The notes beneath the pieces were generated by a model, which ran no database searches, was not told the origin of the DNA, and saw only the letters and a program-made list of their open reading frames with translations. Both the position numbers and the translations under genes were made by a program. From Camelus bactrianus (Eukaryota > Chordata > Mammalia > Artiodactyla > Camelidae): DNA of 64,000 bases. Below are positions 1 through 10,904 of the stretch, piece after piece. The DNA lies in the NCBI RefSeq assembly GCF_048773025.1, contig NC_133541.1, forward strand, positions 103,393,912-103,457,911, given 5' to 3'. Each line of letters begins with the position of its first letter. The stretch's first letter is position 1.

Positions 1-1597
1 CTACCCAATGAGTGACGAGTGGAGCATGGTTTAAGCAAATATTGTGGAGCCTGTCTCCCCTCCCAAGAGCTATGTTTCTGGGGACACTAGTGTTGTCAAA
101 TGGGAGTACATTAAATGTTAGTATTTTGAGTTTTCCAGAGACACTCTAAAAAAATACAATAGTTCACCACATAAGCATTTAACATGTATTAAAACAATGT
201 ACTCAGACCTCTGTTTCATAGTATAAAAATATTATAAAATGATACTTTTGTATGTATACTTTATTATATCTTAAATGTTATTCTCTACAGTCTACATACA
301 GTTTATTCTGTAGGGTTGAATATAGTCAGCACTGTGTGTGTGTGTGTATATGTGTGTATAAATTTGCCCTTGCACTGAGTTTAGAACCCAGACACCTACT
401 TGACATTCCTCACTGCTGTCTGCCCTCACTTGGTTCTCGCTTGCCCAGACCCTGCTTTGCCCTGTTCCTCTTTTCCTGGCTCAGGCCCTCTGCCTCTCGC
501 TTGGGTCTCTGCTTCTTCAGTCTCTTCCTCCGTGATCAGTGACAGTTTCAGCTACTTGAATTCTCCTCCGCATGTCCTCCCATATGTAAGTATTATTTGT
601 ATTGTTTGCTTTTGGTGTTTTGTTCTTATTCGGTACTTTTCACCCTCCTTTCTCTTCCATTCATCCTCCTTTTCTAGGCTGTGATGAGTAGCAAAAGTCT
701 AAAATACCCTTGAGGAAGTTTCTGTGGCCCCTGCTGTCCTCTGATCCTAACGCCACTGGCTCCTTCCCATGCGGCCAGGGAATGTGGCCTCTAGCGTGCC
801 AGCTTCCGTTCTCTGAGGCTGACATTGTCAGGAGGCTGTGGAAGCTCTTGTGGGACACCTGCTCCAGCCACCGTAGGCCTATCCCCTGTGTTAAGGAGGA
901 GGTGGAATTCTTTTAGATACAGGGCTATCAGTTTCCAGGAAGTATTTTGCAATGAGTTACATGTTGAGTTCATGGTGTGAAACAAGCCATTTTAATTAAG
1001 GACTGAGTAGGCAGCCGGAGCATTTGTGAATGTTCTAATAGGATTGTGTGAATAAGTAAGTACGCATACATTTTTTTAAGTTTCAAAGTGTTTCCTTTAA
1101 TAATATAAAAATCCGTTCTTTGCTCTCACATGGGTAAGTTTTACAAAAGTTTATTTGGCCTTACAAGCAGCTGAGAGAATTTGCTCTTTTGTTTGAAAGA
1201 CTTGGCCTTGAGTTCAACGATTTCACTCCCATAGATCATTTGGAAAATACATTGCAGTCACAAGTAGTATTAGAAGATGGAATTCAAGAAGCCCAAGTGG
1301 AGGGCTCTGTGTGAAAATTTACAGGCAGTTAATCCTGGCACGTGTCACATCCCTGTCAGCCCCAGTCACGTTCAAAATTACAAGCACTATCAACCGTCTC
1401 TGCAGCCTGATACTCTCATGGTCATGCTAGGCCATCTTTGTACATTTGTTTTTTGAAGGGTGAAAATTTTGAAGATTGAGTCTAAAGCACACTTACCTGC
1501 ACATGCACACACACACAATTTCCTTCCTCCAGTTGACAAAATCCTGTGATCATTCAGGATAAACAGTGCAGGAGGATATACTCTACACTTGGGTAGA
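1..1597. other. Unique non-coding DNA with a short (TG)n
   Basis: I see no recognisable gene or interspersed repeat here. A short TG/TATG run lies at about 333-360. Reading frames of 60-96 codons overlap each other on both strands and show no family resemblance. The stretch at about 380-560 is somewhat richer in C and T than its surroundings but has no splice or coding signal that I can defend. Confidence 0.6.
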
Positions 1598-1733
1598 TTT
1601 CTCTCCCCTCCCCTCCCCTCCCCTCTCCTCTCCTCTTCTTTTCTTTTCTCCCCTCCCCTCCCCTTTTCCTTCCCTTTTTCCTTCCCTTCCCTTTTTCCTT
1701 CCCTCCCCTCCCCTCCTCTCTCCTTCCCTTCTT
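1598..1733. repeat. 136-bp uninterrupted polypyrimidine tract (CCCCT/CCTT-rich)
   Basis: Every base from 1598 to 1733 on the + strand is C or T. It is made of CCCCT units, then CTTTT-like units, then CCTT units, so it is a compound low-complexity repeat. The opposite strand is pure purine; its apparent 61-codon frame of Gly, Lys, Arg and Glu is a by-product of composition. Long runs of this kind are known to be able to form intramolecular triplexes (H-DNA); whether this one does is untested. Confidence 0.95.
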
Positions 1734-2284
1734 AACCATTAGAGAGCTAACTGTTGGACTTATACACCTAAATAATGATCAGCTATAGAGTATAGTATTT
1801 ATATGTAAGTGATAATAGGGTTTGTAACTTTAGTTTAAAAAAGGGAAAGTTTCATTCTGTGTATCTGGTTAACTTTTATAGAATAATAAAAGAATTACAT
1901 ATTAAAAAGCAAAACCAAAACAAGAACTCTTTCTTCTGACACAACCTTCCATGACTCCCTTCTCTGTAATTGCACAAATACTATGAAGATTTCACTAGTT
2001 TTACGTGTAGATGTGAGTGTGCGTGGGGGTGTAGTTCCCTGATGCCTTGAATTTTTTTTAAAGAATTTGAACTTGGAAAGTTCTGATAAGACAGAACTGG
2101 GACAAATTGTGGATCTTAATTTTTTAAAGACAGATTTAAAAAAAATTTTTTTTAGTGTAATTCCCAAAGTGCTCAAAAGATCCTACAGTTCCTTTAAATA
2201 ACTTCCTCAGACTGTTGTCTGATGTCTGGTATGCTTTGGTGAATGGATAAAGCAACAGCACATGTTGGAATAGATTTTTATATA
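1734..2284. other. Unique AT-rich DNA
   Basis: No gene or repeat recognised. The stretch is AT-rich with short A and T runs; a 93-codon minus-strand frame in it is not recognisable as a protein. Confidence 0.55.
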
Positions 2285-3315
2285 CCTATTTAACAAATAT
2301 TTGCATGCCAGACACTGTTGTAGGTACTGGGGATGTTGTAGTGAGCAAAACTCCTATGTCTTTGCTCTCATGAATTTTCTACCTTAGTAGAAGAAATCAG
2401 GAAATAAACAATGAATTATAAAGCCCAGAAGGTGGCAATAATTGCTGTGAGAGAACCGAAGTGGGCAGAGTGGAGACGGGAGCAAGTTCATACGAAGTGG
2501 TGAGAGAAGGTCTTTCTCGGGGCGTGTCGTGTGCAGCTGAGAGGAAGCTGCGACAAGCATTGTGAAAAGCATCTCAGGCCAAGGGGAGAGAGCAAGTACA
2601 AAGTGCTGGGTCAGGAGCATGCTTGGCATGTCCTCAGAGCCGCAGGGAGGCCAGTGTGACTGGGCTGTGGTGACGGAGGGGGGCTCTGGTAGGAGCTGAG
2701 GGCCCTGTGTGGTTTAGTAAGCCATAATGACAAGTCAGGATTTTACCCTGAGTGATCTGAGAAGCCATCGGGAGGATTTAAGAAAATAATCTATGCGATT
2801 TAACTCATAAATTAGAAATATCTCAATGTTCTCTCTCTGGAGAGTTGGCTAGAGAGGACCAGGGTGAAAACAGAAAATCAGTTAAAAACTTAATGATAAT
2901 GCAAAGGAAAGCTGATGGAAGCTCACACAGTAGTTTGCAGCAGTGAAGGTGGCGTGGAAGAGTCAAATTCTGGGTGTTTCAGGGGAAGAATCACCTGATT
3001 TCCCTATTGAGTGTACATGGACTGTGAGATAGGTAGGAATGCAGGGTTTTTGGCCTGAGCAATTTAGAAGGTGAAATTGTTACTTATTGAGTTGAGGAAG
3101 GCTGTAAAGATTGGTAATGGAGGGGGGAACTGTGGGGGAATCAGTAGCACATTTTTGAACGGCGTAAGCCTGAGATGGCTATGATGTGTCCTACCAGGTG
3201 GCTATGTGAATCTGGAGTTCAGGAGAGCAGTCTGGGCATCACCAGCACAGAGCTGACATTTTAGGGCTTGGGACTAGATGAGGGGAGCCAGGGAGAGGCT
3301 TTAGATGCAGAGAAA
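2285..3315 (-). repeat. L2 LINE 3' region, about 1 kb
   Basis: Read on the minus strand this is an L2-type LINE 3' end. At the left edge, 2290-2400, it has the usual series (aacaaatattt, gccagacactgtt, taggtactgggga, then a 'gctctcatgaattt' segment). It continues through the 'gaaaagcatctcaggccaaggg' type segment near 2560-2600. At 3045-3100 it has the 'ttggcctgagcaa' block followed by 'ttacttattgagttgaggaa'. The element is diverged and has small gaps. It is an ancient (pre-eutherian) insertion with no coding capacity left. Confidence 0.8.
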
Positions 3316-3520
3316 AGTGCTTACCGTGATCCAAGCAAAGTTCTAAATTCGGTTGTTCATTTAATCCTCACAGTAACCCTGTAAGGTAGGAGCTATTCTT
3401 TGCTCCTACTTTTAAATGTGAAAATTGAAATTCAGAATTTACATAACTTGCCCAAAGTGACACAGCCAAGATTGCCTCCAAAGTCATTTTGGCTATCAAG
3501 AGCTTACTTTTAATCACTGT
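3315..3520 (-). repeat. MIR SINE
   Basis: Minus-strand MIR: 'tttaatcctcacagtaaccctgt' (3360-3382), the gap-containing 'gaaaattgaaattcag' part, then 'aacttgcccaaagtgacacagc' (3445-3467). These match the MIR core and 3' half in reverse orientation. Confidence 0.8.
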
Positions 3521-3889
3521 CCTTTATTGATCAAGCTTGAAATTCTTAGGAAGAGATAAGGAACTGACTTAAATGGCTACCTAGCTGAAAATGACTAATT
3601 GGAGCAGTTTTAAGAACGGCAAGATTTGCCCAGGGAAGAGTTTATCTCCTGAAAAGAAAACCCTACAGTATGTGACCCTAGTCCTCTCATCAGTGTTAGC
3701 CATCCTCAATGAAGCACAGCACAGGTTACTGTCCCCATACAGTAGTACTGGGGGCTGGATGTACAGTAGTGCTGAAGTCAGATCCTCTCTGCAGAGGAGT
3801 GTATAGAGCTGCATACCCTGCATGTTCCTGGCTCAACAGTGGCTCTTCTTTGTTTTGATGCCACTTGGTGGCCAATCCTTCATACAGAT
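3521..3889. other. Unique DNA
   Basis: No repeat or gene recognised. Overlapping frames of 71 and 80 codons on opposite strands (about 3581-3823) share the same bases and have no family resemblance. Confidence 0.5.
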
Positions 3890-4050
3890 AATTTTTTTTA
3901 ACACCTTTATTGTGGCATGGTTCCTATACAATGAACTACACATATTTCAAATGTACAGTTTGATGAATTTGATATATGTATACACCAATGAAACCACTAC
4001 CACAATCAAGATGGCTTTCATTTGCATCACTCCCCAAGAGGTGCAGTTTT
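3890..4050 (-). repeat. Old L1 3' UTR fragment
   Basis: Reverse-oriented L1 3' UTR of an older type: 'acctttattgtggcatggttc' wording followed by 'aatgtacagtttgatgaattt' and 'gaaaccactaccacaatcaag'. A younger L1 abuts it on the right. Confidence 0.7.
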
Positions 4051-4564
4051 CTTTCTTTTTTTTTTTTTTTAACATTTTTTATTGATTTATAATCATTTTA
4101 CAATGTTGTGTCAAATTCCAGTGTTCAGCACAATTTTTCAGTCATTCATGGACATATACACACTCATTGTCACATTTTTTTCTCTGTGAGTTATCATAAC
4201 ATTTTGTGTATATTTCCCTGTGCTATATACAGTGTAATCTTGTTTATCTATTCTGCAATTTTGAAATCCCAGTCTATCCCTTCCCACCCTTCTCCCCCCT
4301 GGTAACCACAAGTCTGTATTCTCTGTCTGTGAGTCTATTTCTGTCCTGTATTTATGCTTTGTTTTTGTTTGTTTGTTTTTGTTTTTGTTTTTGTTTTTAG
4401 ATTCCACATATGAGCGATCTCATGTGGTATTTTTCTTTCTCTTTCTGGCTTACTTCACAAAATTGACAATGTCCAAGTCCATCCATCTATGTTGCCGCAA
4501 ATGGCATTATTTTATTCTTTTTTCTGGCTGAGTAGTATTCCATCATGTGTGTGTGCACGTGCGT

Positions 4565-4608
<44 letters not shown>

Positions 4609-5134
4609 TCTTTATCCAGTCATCTGTTGATGGACATTTGGGTTGTTTCCATGTCTTGGCTATTGTAAATACGGCAGTTGTGAACATTGAGGTGCATGTC
4701 TTTTTGAATTATATTTTTCTCTGGGCATATGCTGGATCATATGGTAACTCTCTTTTTAGCTTTTTAAGGAACCTCCATACTGTCCTCCATAGTGGCTGCA
4801 CTAATTTACATTCCCACCAACAGTGTAGGAGGGTTGCTTTTTCTTCATACCTTCTCTAGCATTTATTGTTTGTAAATGTTTTAATCATAGCCATTCTGAC
4901 TAGTGTGAGGTGATATCTCATTGTAGTTTTGATTTGCATTTCTCTGATAATTAGCGATATTGAGCATCTTTTCACGTGCTTGTTGGCCATCTGTCTTGTT
5001 TGGAGAGATGTCTATTTAGGTCTTCTGTTCATTTTTTGATTGGGTTTTTTTTTTTTTTTTTTATTAAGGTGTATGAGCTGTTTATATATTTTGTAAATCA
5101 GTCCCTTGTTGGTCGCATCATTTGCAGATATTTT
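4050..5134 (-). repeat. Young L1 3' end, 5'-truncated (camelid-like)
   Basis: Reverse-oriented L1. The T-rich block at 4057-4082 is its poly(A) side, followed by the 3' UTR (ttacaatgttgtgtcaaatt, 4100-4119; 'ccctgtgctatatacagtg', 4216-4234). From about 4440 it runs into the end of ORF2 ('ggctgagtagtattccatc', 'tttatccagtcatctgttga', 'ggcactaatttacattcccacc' equivalents). The match stops at about 5134 within ORF2, so only the last kilobase is present. It is much closer to intact L1 wording than the other L1 pieces and so is comparatively recent. A microsatellite has grown inside it at 4544-4606. I could not identify a clear target-site duplication. Confidence 0.85.
4544..4606. repeat. (AC)n with GCACGTGC core, alternating purine-pyrimidine
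   Basis: From 4544 to 4606 the bases alternate strictly between pyrimidine and purine: a TG run, a gcacgtgcgtgc centre, then an AC run of about 20 units. It lies inside the young L1, between the 'gagtagtattccat' segment and the 'cttctttatccag' segment. Confidence 0.95.
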
Positions 5135-5214
5135 GGGACCATTATGGACTCAGACCCTGTCGTCTGCAGGACTCATTCTCTGATCTCAGTTTCTTGTTTT
5201 GGTTGGGATGGGAT

Positions 5215-5700
5215 CATTCATTAGACACATATTTCTGATGTGCCTATTATGAGATAATTATTGGAGATAGAATGATGAATAAAATAGAAATGGTCTCTGC
5301 TCTACTGGACAAGTTTTCCTTCCAGTAGAAAGTAAGAGATCATGGACAAGTACGCAGACAAATAAATAGAATAATCACAAATTGTGACAAGTTCTGTAAA
5401 GAAAAGAATGAAGCAGCTAAAGCAGATAGTAACAGGAAGATGTAGTTAGCATACATAAGAAAGTCTTTCAATAGAGGTAGTATTTGGGTCAGTACCTGAG
5501 GGATGAGCAGCAAACATTCATGAAAAAAGTAGGGGAAGGGTATTCCACACAGTGAAGTCAACAAGAGGTCAAAGACTTTAGCAACTTTGGTATTTGGAAT
5601 AGCTCAGTCGTTGTGTTTGGAGGGAAGTTAGTGAATAAGGCTGCCCCCCCCCCCACCTTTTCAGTAGAGTATAAGAATATGGAAGAAACTAGTGCAGAAT
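5215..5700 (-). repeat. L2 LINE fragment
   Basis: Reverse-oriented L2 3' portion: 'ttagacacatatttctgatgtg' start, 'agatagaatgatgaataaaa', 'ttttccttccagtagaaagt', later 'ggtattccacacagtgaa' and 'aagaggtcaaagac'. An 11-base C run (5644-5654) interrupts it near the right end. Confidence 0.65.
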
Positions 5701-6419
5701 GACTTGGATATTGCTTTGCTTCTATAATTCCATTTAGACAGAAAAAATTACTGCTAATTCAACAAATCCAGTATTTTTATGACCGCAAAATATATTAGTT
5801 TTGAAAAGGCCACCACGACCCTGCCAATGTGTGGTCACTTGAAGTGAATATTTATTCAGTCTAATTGTTCGAGAAAATGTTCTTCTGGCAATCTCAATAA
5901 CCAGTTCCTGCATAATAAGCTGAATTTAGCCTGTAGTTATTGGCCAAGATGAGCAGCTACAGCTAATCTTCCATTTTTCATCACAAAGGAAAAACTAGGG
6001 CTGGGTGTTTCTACACTGCTTTGGCTAAGTCCTTTCTAATCATGTGCAGTAATGATTTCTGTTAATCATGCTCCAAGATGTGTAAGGACCCCAATAAATT
6101 TTCTCATGTAAGAAGGAACTAATTTAGAATGAATTTAGGTATCTTTACTGCTAAAACACTCGTATGGATAAGTAATTATGTCACTCTTAACTTTCTGTTG
6201 TAAGATGTAGGAACCCGTTTCCAACTAAGTCATGCCTTTTTTGTTTATTTACTTTTTTAACTGGTTTATATGGCCAAACCATGGAATGGGGAAGAAAAGT
6301 AAAGGTCTTGTGTAGGATGGATCCAAGAGGTTGAAAACCATCAAGTTCCTCTCTTACTCTCTGTCTGCATGTAGATTTAATTCTTCCTGCTGCATCTGAA
6401 CTTGTCCCACATTGATTTC
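5701..6419. other. Unique AT-rich DNA
   Basis: No gene, repeat or RNA recognised in this stretch. Confidence 0.5.
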
Positions 6420-7525
6420 TTTAATTAATCCCATGAAAATGTAGTGAGTACCTGAATACGTGTGCCGTGTTGGGTTAAGCTCTGGGCATGGAAATAGAAT
6501 AGTTCTCAGATCCGCTCTGTACGTGTGTGTGTAGAGCTCCATGCCCTACACACCATTTTATAGGGAGTCAAGGCAAATTTTAAATTAAAGAAAACCCATA
6601 CATAGTCGAATTTCAAAGAGTAATACATGTATAAAAGAAATCAATGCAGGATAAAGTAATAGCCTGTGACTGGGAGAAGAGAATGATTTACTTTCAATAC
6701 GGGAGGCTTCTCTAAGAAGTGATGACCTCTTTAGAGTTTGAGTTGAGGCCTGGAGGGCTAAACAGAAGCAGTCATTCGGAGCTCTGGGCAAGGAAATTCC
6801 AGGAAGGAGTCTCAGCACCTATAAAGACCCTGAAATGAAAGTGACCTTAGAATGCATAAGAAGTGGAGGCAGACAGCGTGGATACGAGTGGAACAAAGAG
6901 GTCCATGGGGAAAGTAGGTAAATGTTGAGTAGACAAGGCCTAGTGGTCCATGGTAGAGTCTGGATTTTATTTTAGTTTCAGTAGAAAGTCATTGGAAGAT
7001 TTTAAGCAGAAAATGAAGGGATCAGTTTTAATTAAAAAAAAAAATAGTCTCTAGTGAAGAACAGGCTTTAAGAGGTCAAGAGTGGAAGCAGAGGAACCAG
7101 AGAGCAGGTAGACACTTCAGGCCTAGTGAGAAGTTATCATGGCTTGGATTAAGGTGTAAGCTGTAAACCTGGCAAGAAATTACTCAGTTCAGGATATATT
7201 TTAAAAATAAAGTGAAAAGGGCTTCATGGATTGTATGTGGTGACGCAGACAGAAATAAACTGTGCGATTCATGAGCTTTTTCCTGAGCATGTGGGTGATG
7301 AGGAGGGTAACTGGTTGTGCCATTTACAGGGATGGGGAAGAGGGAGGGGCAGAATTGAGGAAAATGGCTGGGAGAAATCAAGTCCAGTGTTGGATGTGTT
7401 GAGTGCAATGTCCATCACCCATAAAGGGGGAGGTGATGAGTGGATTGCAGCCATCAGTCTAGTGTTCAATGAAGGAGTCTGCACTGGGGAGAGATTTGGG
7501 AGCATCAGTGTTATAAATAGAACCT
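6420..7525 (-). repeat. L2 LINE 3' region, about 1.1 kb
   Basis: Reverse-oriented L2. The left edge has 'tagtgagtacctgaatacgtgtgccgtgttgg' type wording; 6700-6740 has 'gaggcttctctaagaagtga'; 6955-7015 has the 'ctggattttattt...gtcattggaagattttaagcag' block; 7315-7520 carries the far upstream part ('gggagcatcagtgttataaa'). It is as long as the L2 at 2285-3315, and equally old. Frames of 62-99 codons inside it are incidental. Confidence 0.75.
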
Positions 7526-7574
7526 CATAGCACAGAACGTGACTGAGGGCAATTCTTAACTCACATCCCTTTGC

Positions 7575-7680
7575 TCAGGAAATCAGTGAAGAACGAGAGC
7601 TTCTCTGCTTGCAGTTTCCGTTAGGATACTCTTAGGCAGGGACTCTTATTGGTCCGGCTGGGATAGTTAAGAGAAGATGG
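7575..7680 (+). repeat. Fragment of unassigned ancient repeat (family F)
   Basis: 'gaacgagagcttctctgct' followed by 'gactcttattggtccggctgg' parallels the middle of a repeat also present at 19850-20340, 22635-23140, 25225-25670 and 47640-48140 in this window. The family name is not known to me. Confidence 0.4.
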
Positions 7681-7895
7681 AGTAGAACAGACACAGCATT
7701 TATGTCTACACTCCAATGCGAAACGTAAAATAACCCAGTGGTTAAAGCGTGCTTTGCCTCACATTTCTACCTGCTATTTCCATAAGAACACCCCCTCCAA
7801 AAATACTGTATTCCCTACATTTTCAAATAACGAATGCTTTACTAAATAACAATCTGTGATTGTGACAGAGACCAAGTAATTTGAGAGATTGTGTA

Positions 7896-8090
7896 CATTA
7901 AAGTTTCTCAACCTCAAGCCCACATTAGAATCACCTAGAGGACTTAGTGAAACACAGATTGCTGGGATCATGCCCAGAGTTTCTAATTCAGGAGACCTGA
8001 GGTAGCCCAAGAGTTTGCTTTTCTAACAAGTTCCAAGATGATGCTGACGCTGCCGGGGTGGGGACCACCCTTGGAGAGTGACTGATCTAG
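7896..8090 (+). mobile_element. MER5A-type hAT-Charlie DNA transposon relic
   Basis: Nearly full-length non-autonomous hAT-Charlie element: 'aagtttctcaacctcaag' at one end, 'agaatcacctagaggactta', 'aaacacagattgctgggatc', 'cagagtttctaattcagg', 'tttctaacaagttccaagatg', 'ggggaccacccttggagag' at the other. The terminal inverted repeats are recognisable but decayed. It has no transposase; elements of this type were moved in trans by Charlie transposase early in eutherian history. Confidence 0.9.
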
Positions 8091-8349
8091 ATAATCAACA
8101 CAAAAGAGCAGTAGTAGTCAAATAACTGAGGCCAAGATCCTTTCTTGTGTCCTGAAATTTATTTTGTTTTAACCTCATAATATACATTTTTTAATACCAA
8201 ATTTCCAGATGATAAAAATGAACATACTCCAGCCTGTTAACTAATATTTTTTTTCTGCATGATTTGGAAGAGCTGAATAATTGATTGAGTCGTGTCTTTT
8301 TTTTTCATTCTACATTGTGTGTATGTGTGTGTGGGGGTTGTTAATGATT
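8091..8349. repeat. Unique DNA ending in a short (TG)n
   Basis: No interspersed repeat recognised. A T run (8297-8306) and a TG/TATG microsatellite (about 8315-8336) lie next to the LTR fossil on the right. Confidence 0.6.
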
Positions 8350-9046
8350 ATTCAGGGTTCTCCAGAGCAACTACGCCAATAACACTGAGATACAGATGTA
8401 TAAATAAGTAAAGATATCTGCCAATATCTCTCCATATATAATCTGTATTTCTATTATATATATTGTAATATAGGTTTATACTATATGTATATCTGTTTAG
8501 ATATATAGATCTATATATAATAATATCACTCTGTATGTGCATAGTTATCTATTTATATATAATTCTCTTTCTCTTCTCTCTCCAGAAATATATAGCTATA
8601 TTGATTGAAAGAGAGATTGAGAGATTTATTTTGAGAAATTGGCTTATACAGTTATGGAGGCTAAGATCCATAATCTCCAGCCATTGGCAAGCTGGAGACC
8701 CAGGAAAGCAGGTGTTGTAATTCTAGCCCAAGTCCGAAGGCCTGAGAACCAGGAGAGCCAATGACACAAATCTCAGTTCGAGGAGGGAGATCTTGTCCCA
8801 GCTCAGACAGACAGCCTGGAAGAAAAAGGGGGAAAATTTTCCTTCCACTTTGTGTTTTATTCAGGCCCTCAGTGGATTCAGTGGTACTCTCCCACACTGG
8901 GGAGAGCAATCTACTTTACTGAGTCCACAGATTCAAATACTGATCTCATCTGGAAACACCTTTACAGACACATCCAGAAATAGTGTTTACTCTGGGCACA
9001 CCATTACCAGTCAAGTTAACACATGAAATTAACCATCATAGTTACT
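8350..9046 (-). mobile_element. Solo LTR fossil, ERVL/MLT2-like, with TA-rich expansion
   Basis: Read on the minus strand it begins with 'tgatggttaatttcatgtgt', then has 'ggatgtgtctgtaaaggtgt', 'tctgtggactcagtaaag', 'ccactgagggcctgaataaa', and ends with a 'ggagaaccctgaataat' type segment, which is how an ERVL-class solo LTR that I recall as MLT2 reads. No internal viral genes flank it. Its 3' part contains a TA/TATA-rich block (8395-8560) and a GA-rich stretch just beyond. It is old and diverged. A second copy in the opposite orientation lies at 34897-35407. The class is fairly clear; the family name is from memory. Confidence 0.6.
8395..8560. repeat. TA/TATATG-rich low-complexity block
   Basis: The bases are dominated by TATA, ATAT and TATATG words and have grown within the LTR fossil where copies of the family often carry a simple repeat. 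Confidence 0.8.
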
Positions 9047-9239
9047 AGTGCCTAATTTTTTTAACTTGTTATTCTGCTCCTCAAAAATTCAGTTTATGCC
9101 ATAGGACAATAAATCTATGCAGCTGACCAATTTTTTTACAACAAGGACAAAAAAATATAGCATTCGGATACTGGATCAGCAGGAAAGAAGAAAAATTATC
9201 ACTGAATGCTGTCAGAGAGTTGACACTATTATCTTTGAT
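9047..9239. other. Unique AT-rich DNA
   Basis: Nothing recognised. Confidence 0.5.
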
Positions 9240-9335
9240 TTTTCATAAAACAATTAGCCATGAGTGCCAAGCCCTGTGCTAGACCCTTAGGAGACATAGC
9301 TGAATTGCAAATTTTGTCTGATTTTTAAAAAGAAA
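9240..9335 (-). repeat. L2 3' end fragment (weak)
   Basis: 'catgagtgccaagccctgtgctagacccttaggagac' wording corresponds to the reverse of the L2 3' end; only about 90 bases are recognisable. Confidence 0.5.
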
Positions 9336-10720
9336 AATTATTATAATCAGTCTTATTGTTATCATTACATATAGCCAAAATAAAAAATTTAAGTATAAGA
9401 TATCAAAGTGAATGAAAATAAAATATTCTGCTTTTTTTTTTTTTTTTTGGTTGAAGAAGGATTTTCAGAACTGAATAATTTCCTCTGTTCTCTCTTCATT
9501 TCATGTCTAGCCATGGGCAAGGAACGCCCAATAAAGCATTTCTATTCCCACAACAGGTTGTAGCTTCCTCTGGCACGGCATAAAACTTCATTTCATGTGC
9601 GCCAGGCAACACTGTTTTCCAAAGCCCAAGCTAATTATATGAGATTTATCTGTGTGGAAACACAGGGATTAAGCAAGAAGGAAAAATAGGGAAAATTTAT
9701 TTAGTGACTGTGTTTGACAAAGGATAATGAAAACAAGGGTTATACAAAACAAAATCTTTCCTGAAATAAATACCTAACCAGTGAAGGAAGTCATGAGCAT
9801 TCTATTGGTACTTTTATCCTGACCTAACAGAACCTGCTACCAATAATGCAGAAATACAACATAGACATTTTGCTTATAAGCCAGTACTGGAAATTCCATT
9901 AACCTTATCTCTTTGACATACTTGTTACTAAGCTTCCTGGTTCTTATTTTTGGATTATTCCTTAGTAGAACCATTGCTAAAATGCCTTATCATTATGGTA
10001 TGCTAATTTTTCATGGAAAGCATATTATTAAAAAAATACTTCTAGCCTGCAAATAATTACTTATAATTGTTTTGTCTATAAGCCCTAATTTTATTGGTCC
10101 AGCTATACTACACCACCCCTTCCCTGCCCAGAATTACTCATTTTCCTTTTATTGCCTAATTGCACATCATACCCTGCTCCAGTTTTCATATTACACAGTC
10201 ACTTCATCGGGGGCGGGGAGTGGGGAAAGAGACTCCATTGTTTTATTTCTCTTAATACAGAATTTTAATTTTCTCAGTTTGCCACCTTAATATTGATCTT
10301 TTTCTTCATTGGCTTGTTTGTAGCATTTCTTAACTGTGATGACCCTAATCTTTCAAACATGAGAAAAGAATCTTGAAAGTGCTGCATCATAGTCATCTAT
10401 TATTTATTTGGATGATAGGCCTTTTTTAGTAAATCAGGATAAAAAATGCCTGTTATTTATTTAGGTTAAGGAAACTTACCATATTTTCAGAATTTAATTA
10501 GCACCAACCTCTTTATTCATCATTCTTCTTTCAGAATAGCCAATTCCTCAAAGGAAGGACATTATTTCTGCTTTGAAAGTTAGCTCCACAGTGGATCTCA
10601 GTATCATCCAAAGTGGACCCTGAGAGTTAAGACTAAATCAGAAATCATATGGGCCCCAGAATATTTTTTTCCCCTCTCAGGCAACTGCTCTGAATTGCCA
10701 GTAACAGTGCAGTAGAAATA
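9336..10720. other. Unique AT-rich DNA with a T17 run
   Basis: No repeat or gene recognised over about 1.4 kb, apart from a run of 17 T (9432-9448). The T run may be the worn poly(A) of a retroposed fragment, but nothing recognisable follows it. Confidence 0.5.
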
Positions 10721-10724
10721 CAGA

Positions 10725-10880
10725 ATGTTGCTCATTTGGGGTCTGAAGACCTGGAGTATATTCCTGACCCCAAGGTGAGGATTAGTGGCATTCCCAAGTC
10801 ACTAAACCTCTCTTTGGTTTCCTGTAACTCTCCCCAGTAGCCTCCCTCTTCTTACAGTTTCCTCATCTGTAAAATATTAA
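10725..10880 (+). repeat. MIR SINE, partial
   Basis: 'cattcccaagtcactaaacctctctttggtttcc', a spacer, then 'cagtttcctcatctgtaaaat' (10856-10876) correspond to the MIR core and 3' half, with extra bases between the two segments. Confidence 0.65.
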
Positions 10881-10904
10881 AAACAAAACAAAACAAAAAA
10901 AAAA
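10871..10904. repeat. A-rich (AAAAC)n
   Basis: AAAAC units followed by a run of A, directly after the MIR fragment. Confidence 0.85.

Noticed and set aside
4487-4859. Frames with long Cys-Val or His-Thr repeats
   Set aside because: They translate the AC/TG microsatellite inside the L1. The same applies to the minus frames at 43147-43356.
5135-5214. Right-hand target-site duplication for the 4 kb L1
   Set aside because: No stretch here convincingly repeats the bases left of 4050; the L1 end point is too uncertain to call one.
9432-9448. T17 run as the tail of a minus-strand retrogene
   Set aside because: The following 300 bases show no recognisable gene or SINE and no matching target duplication.
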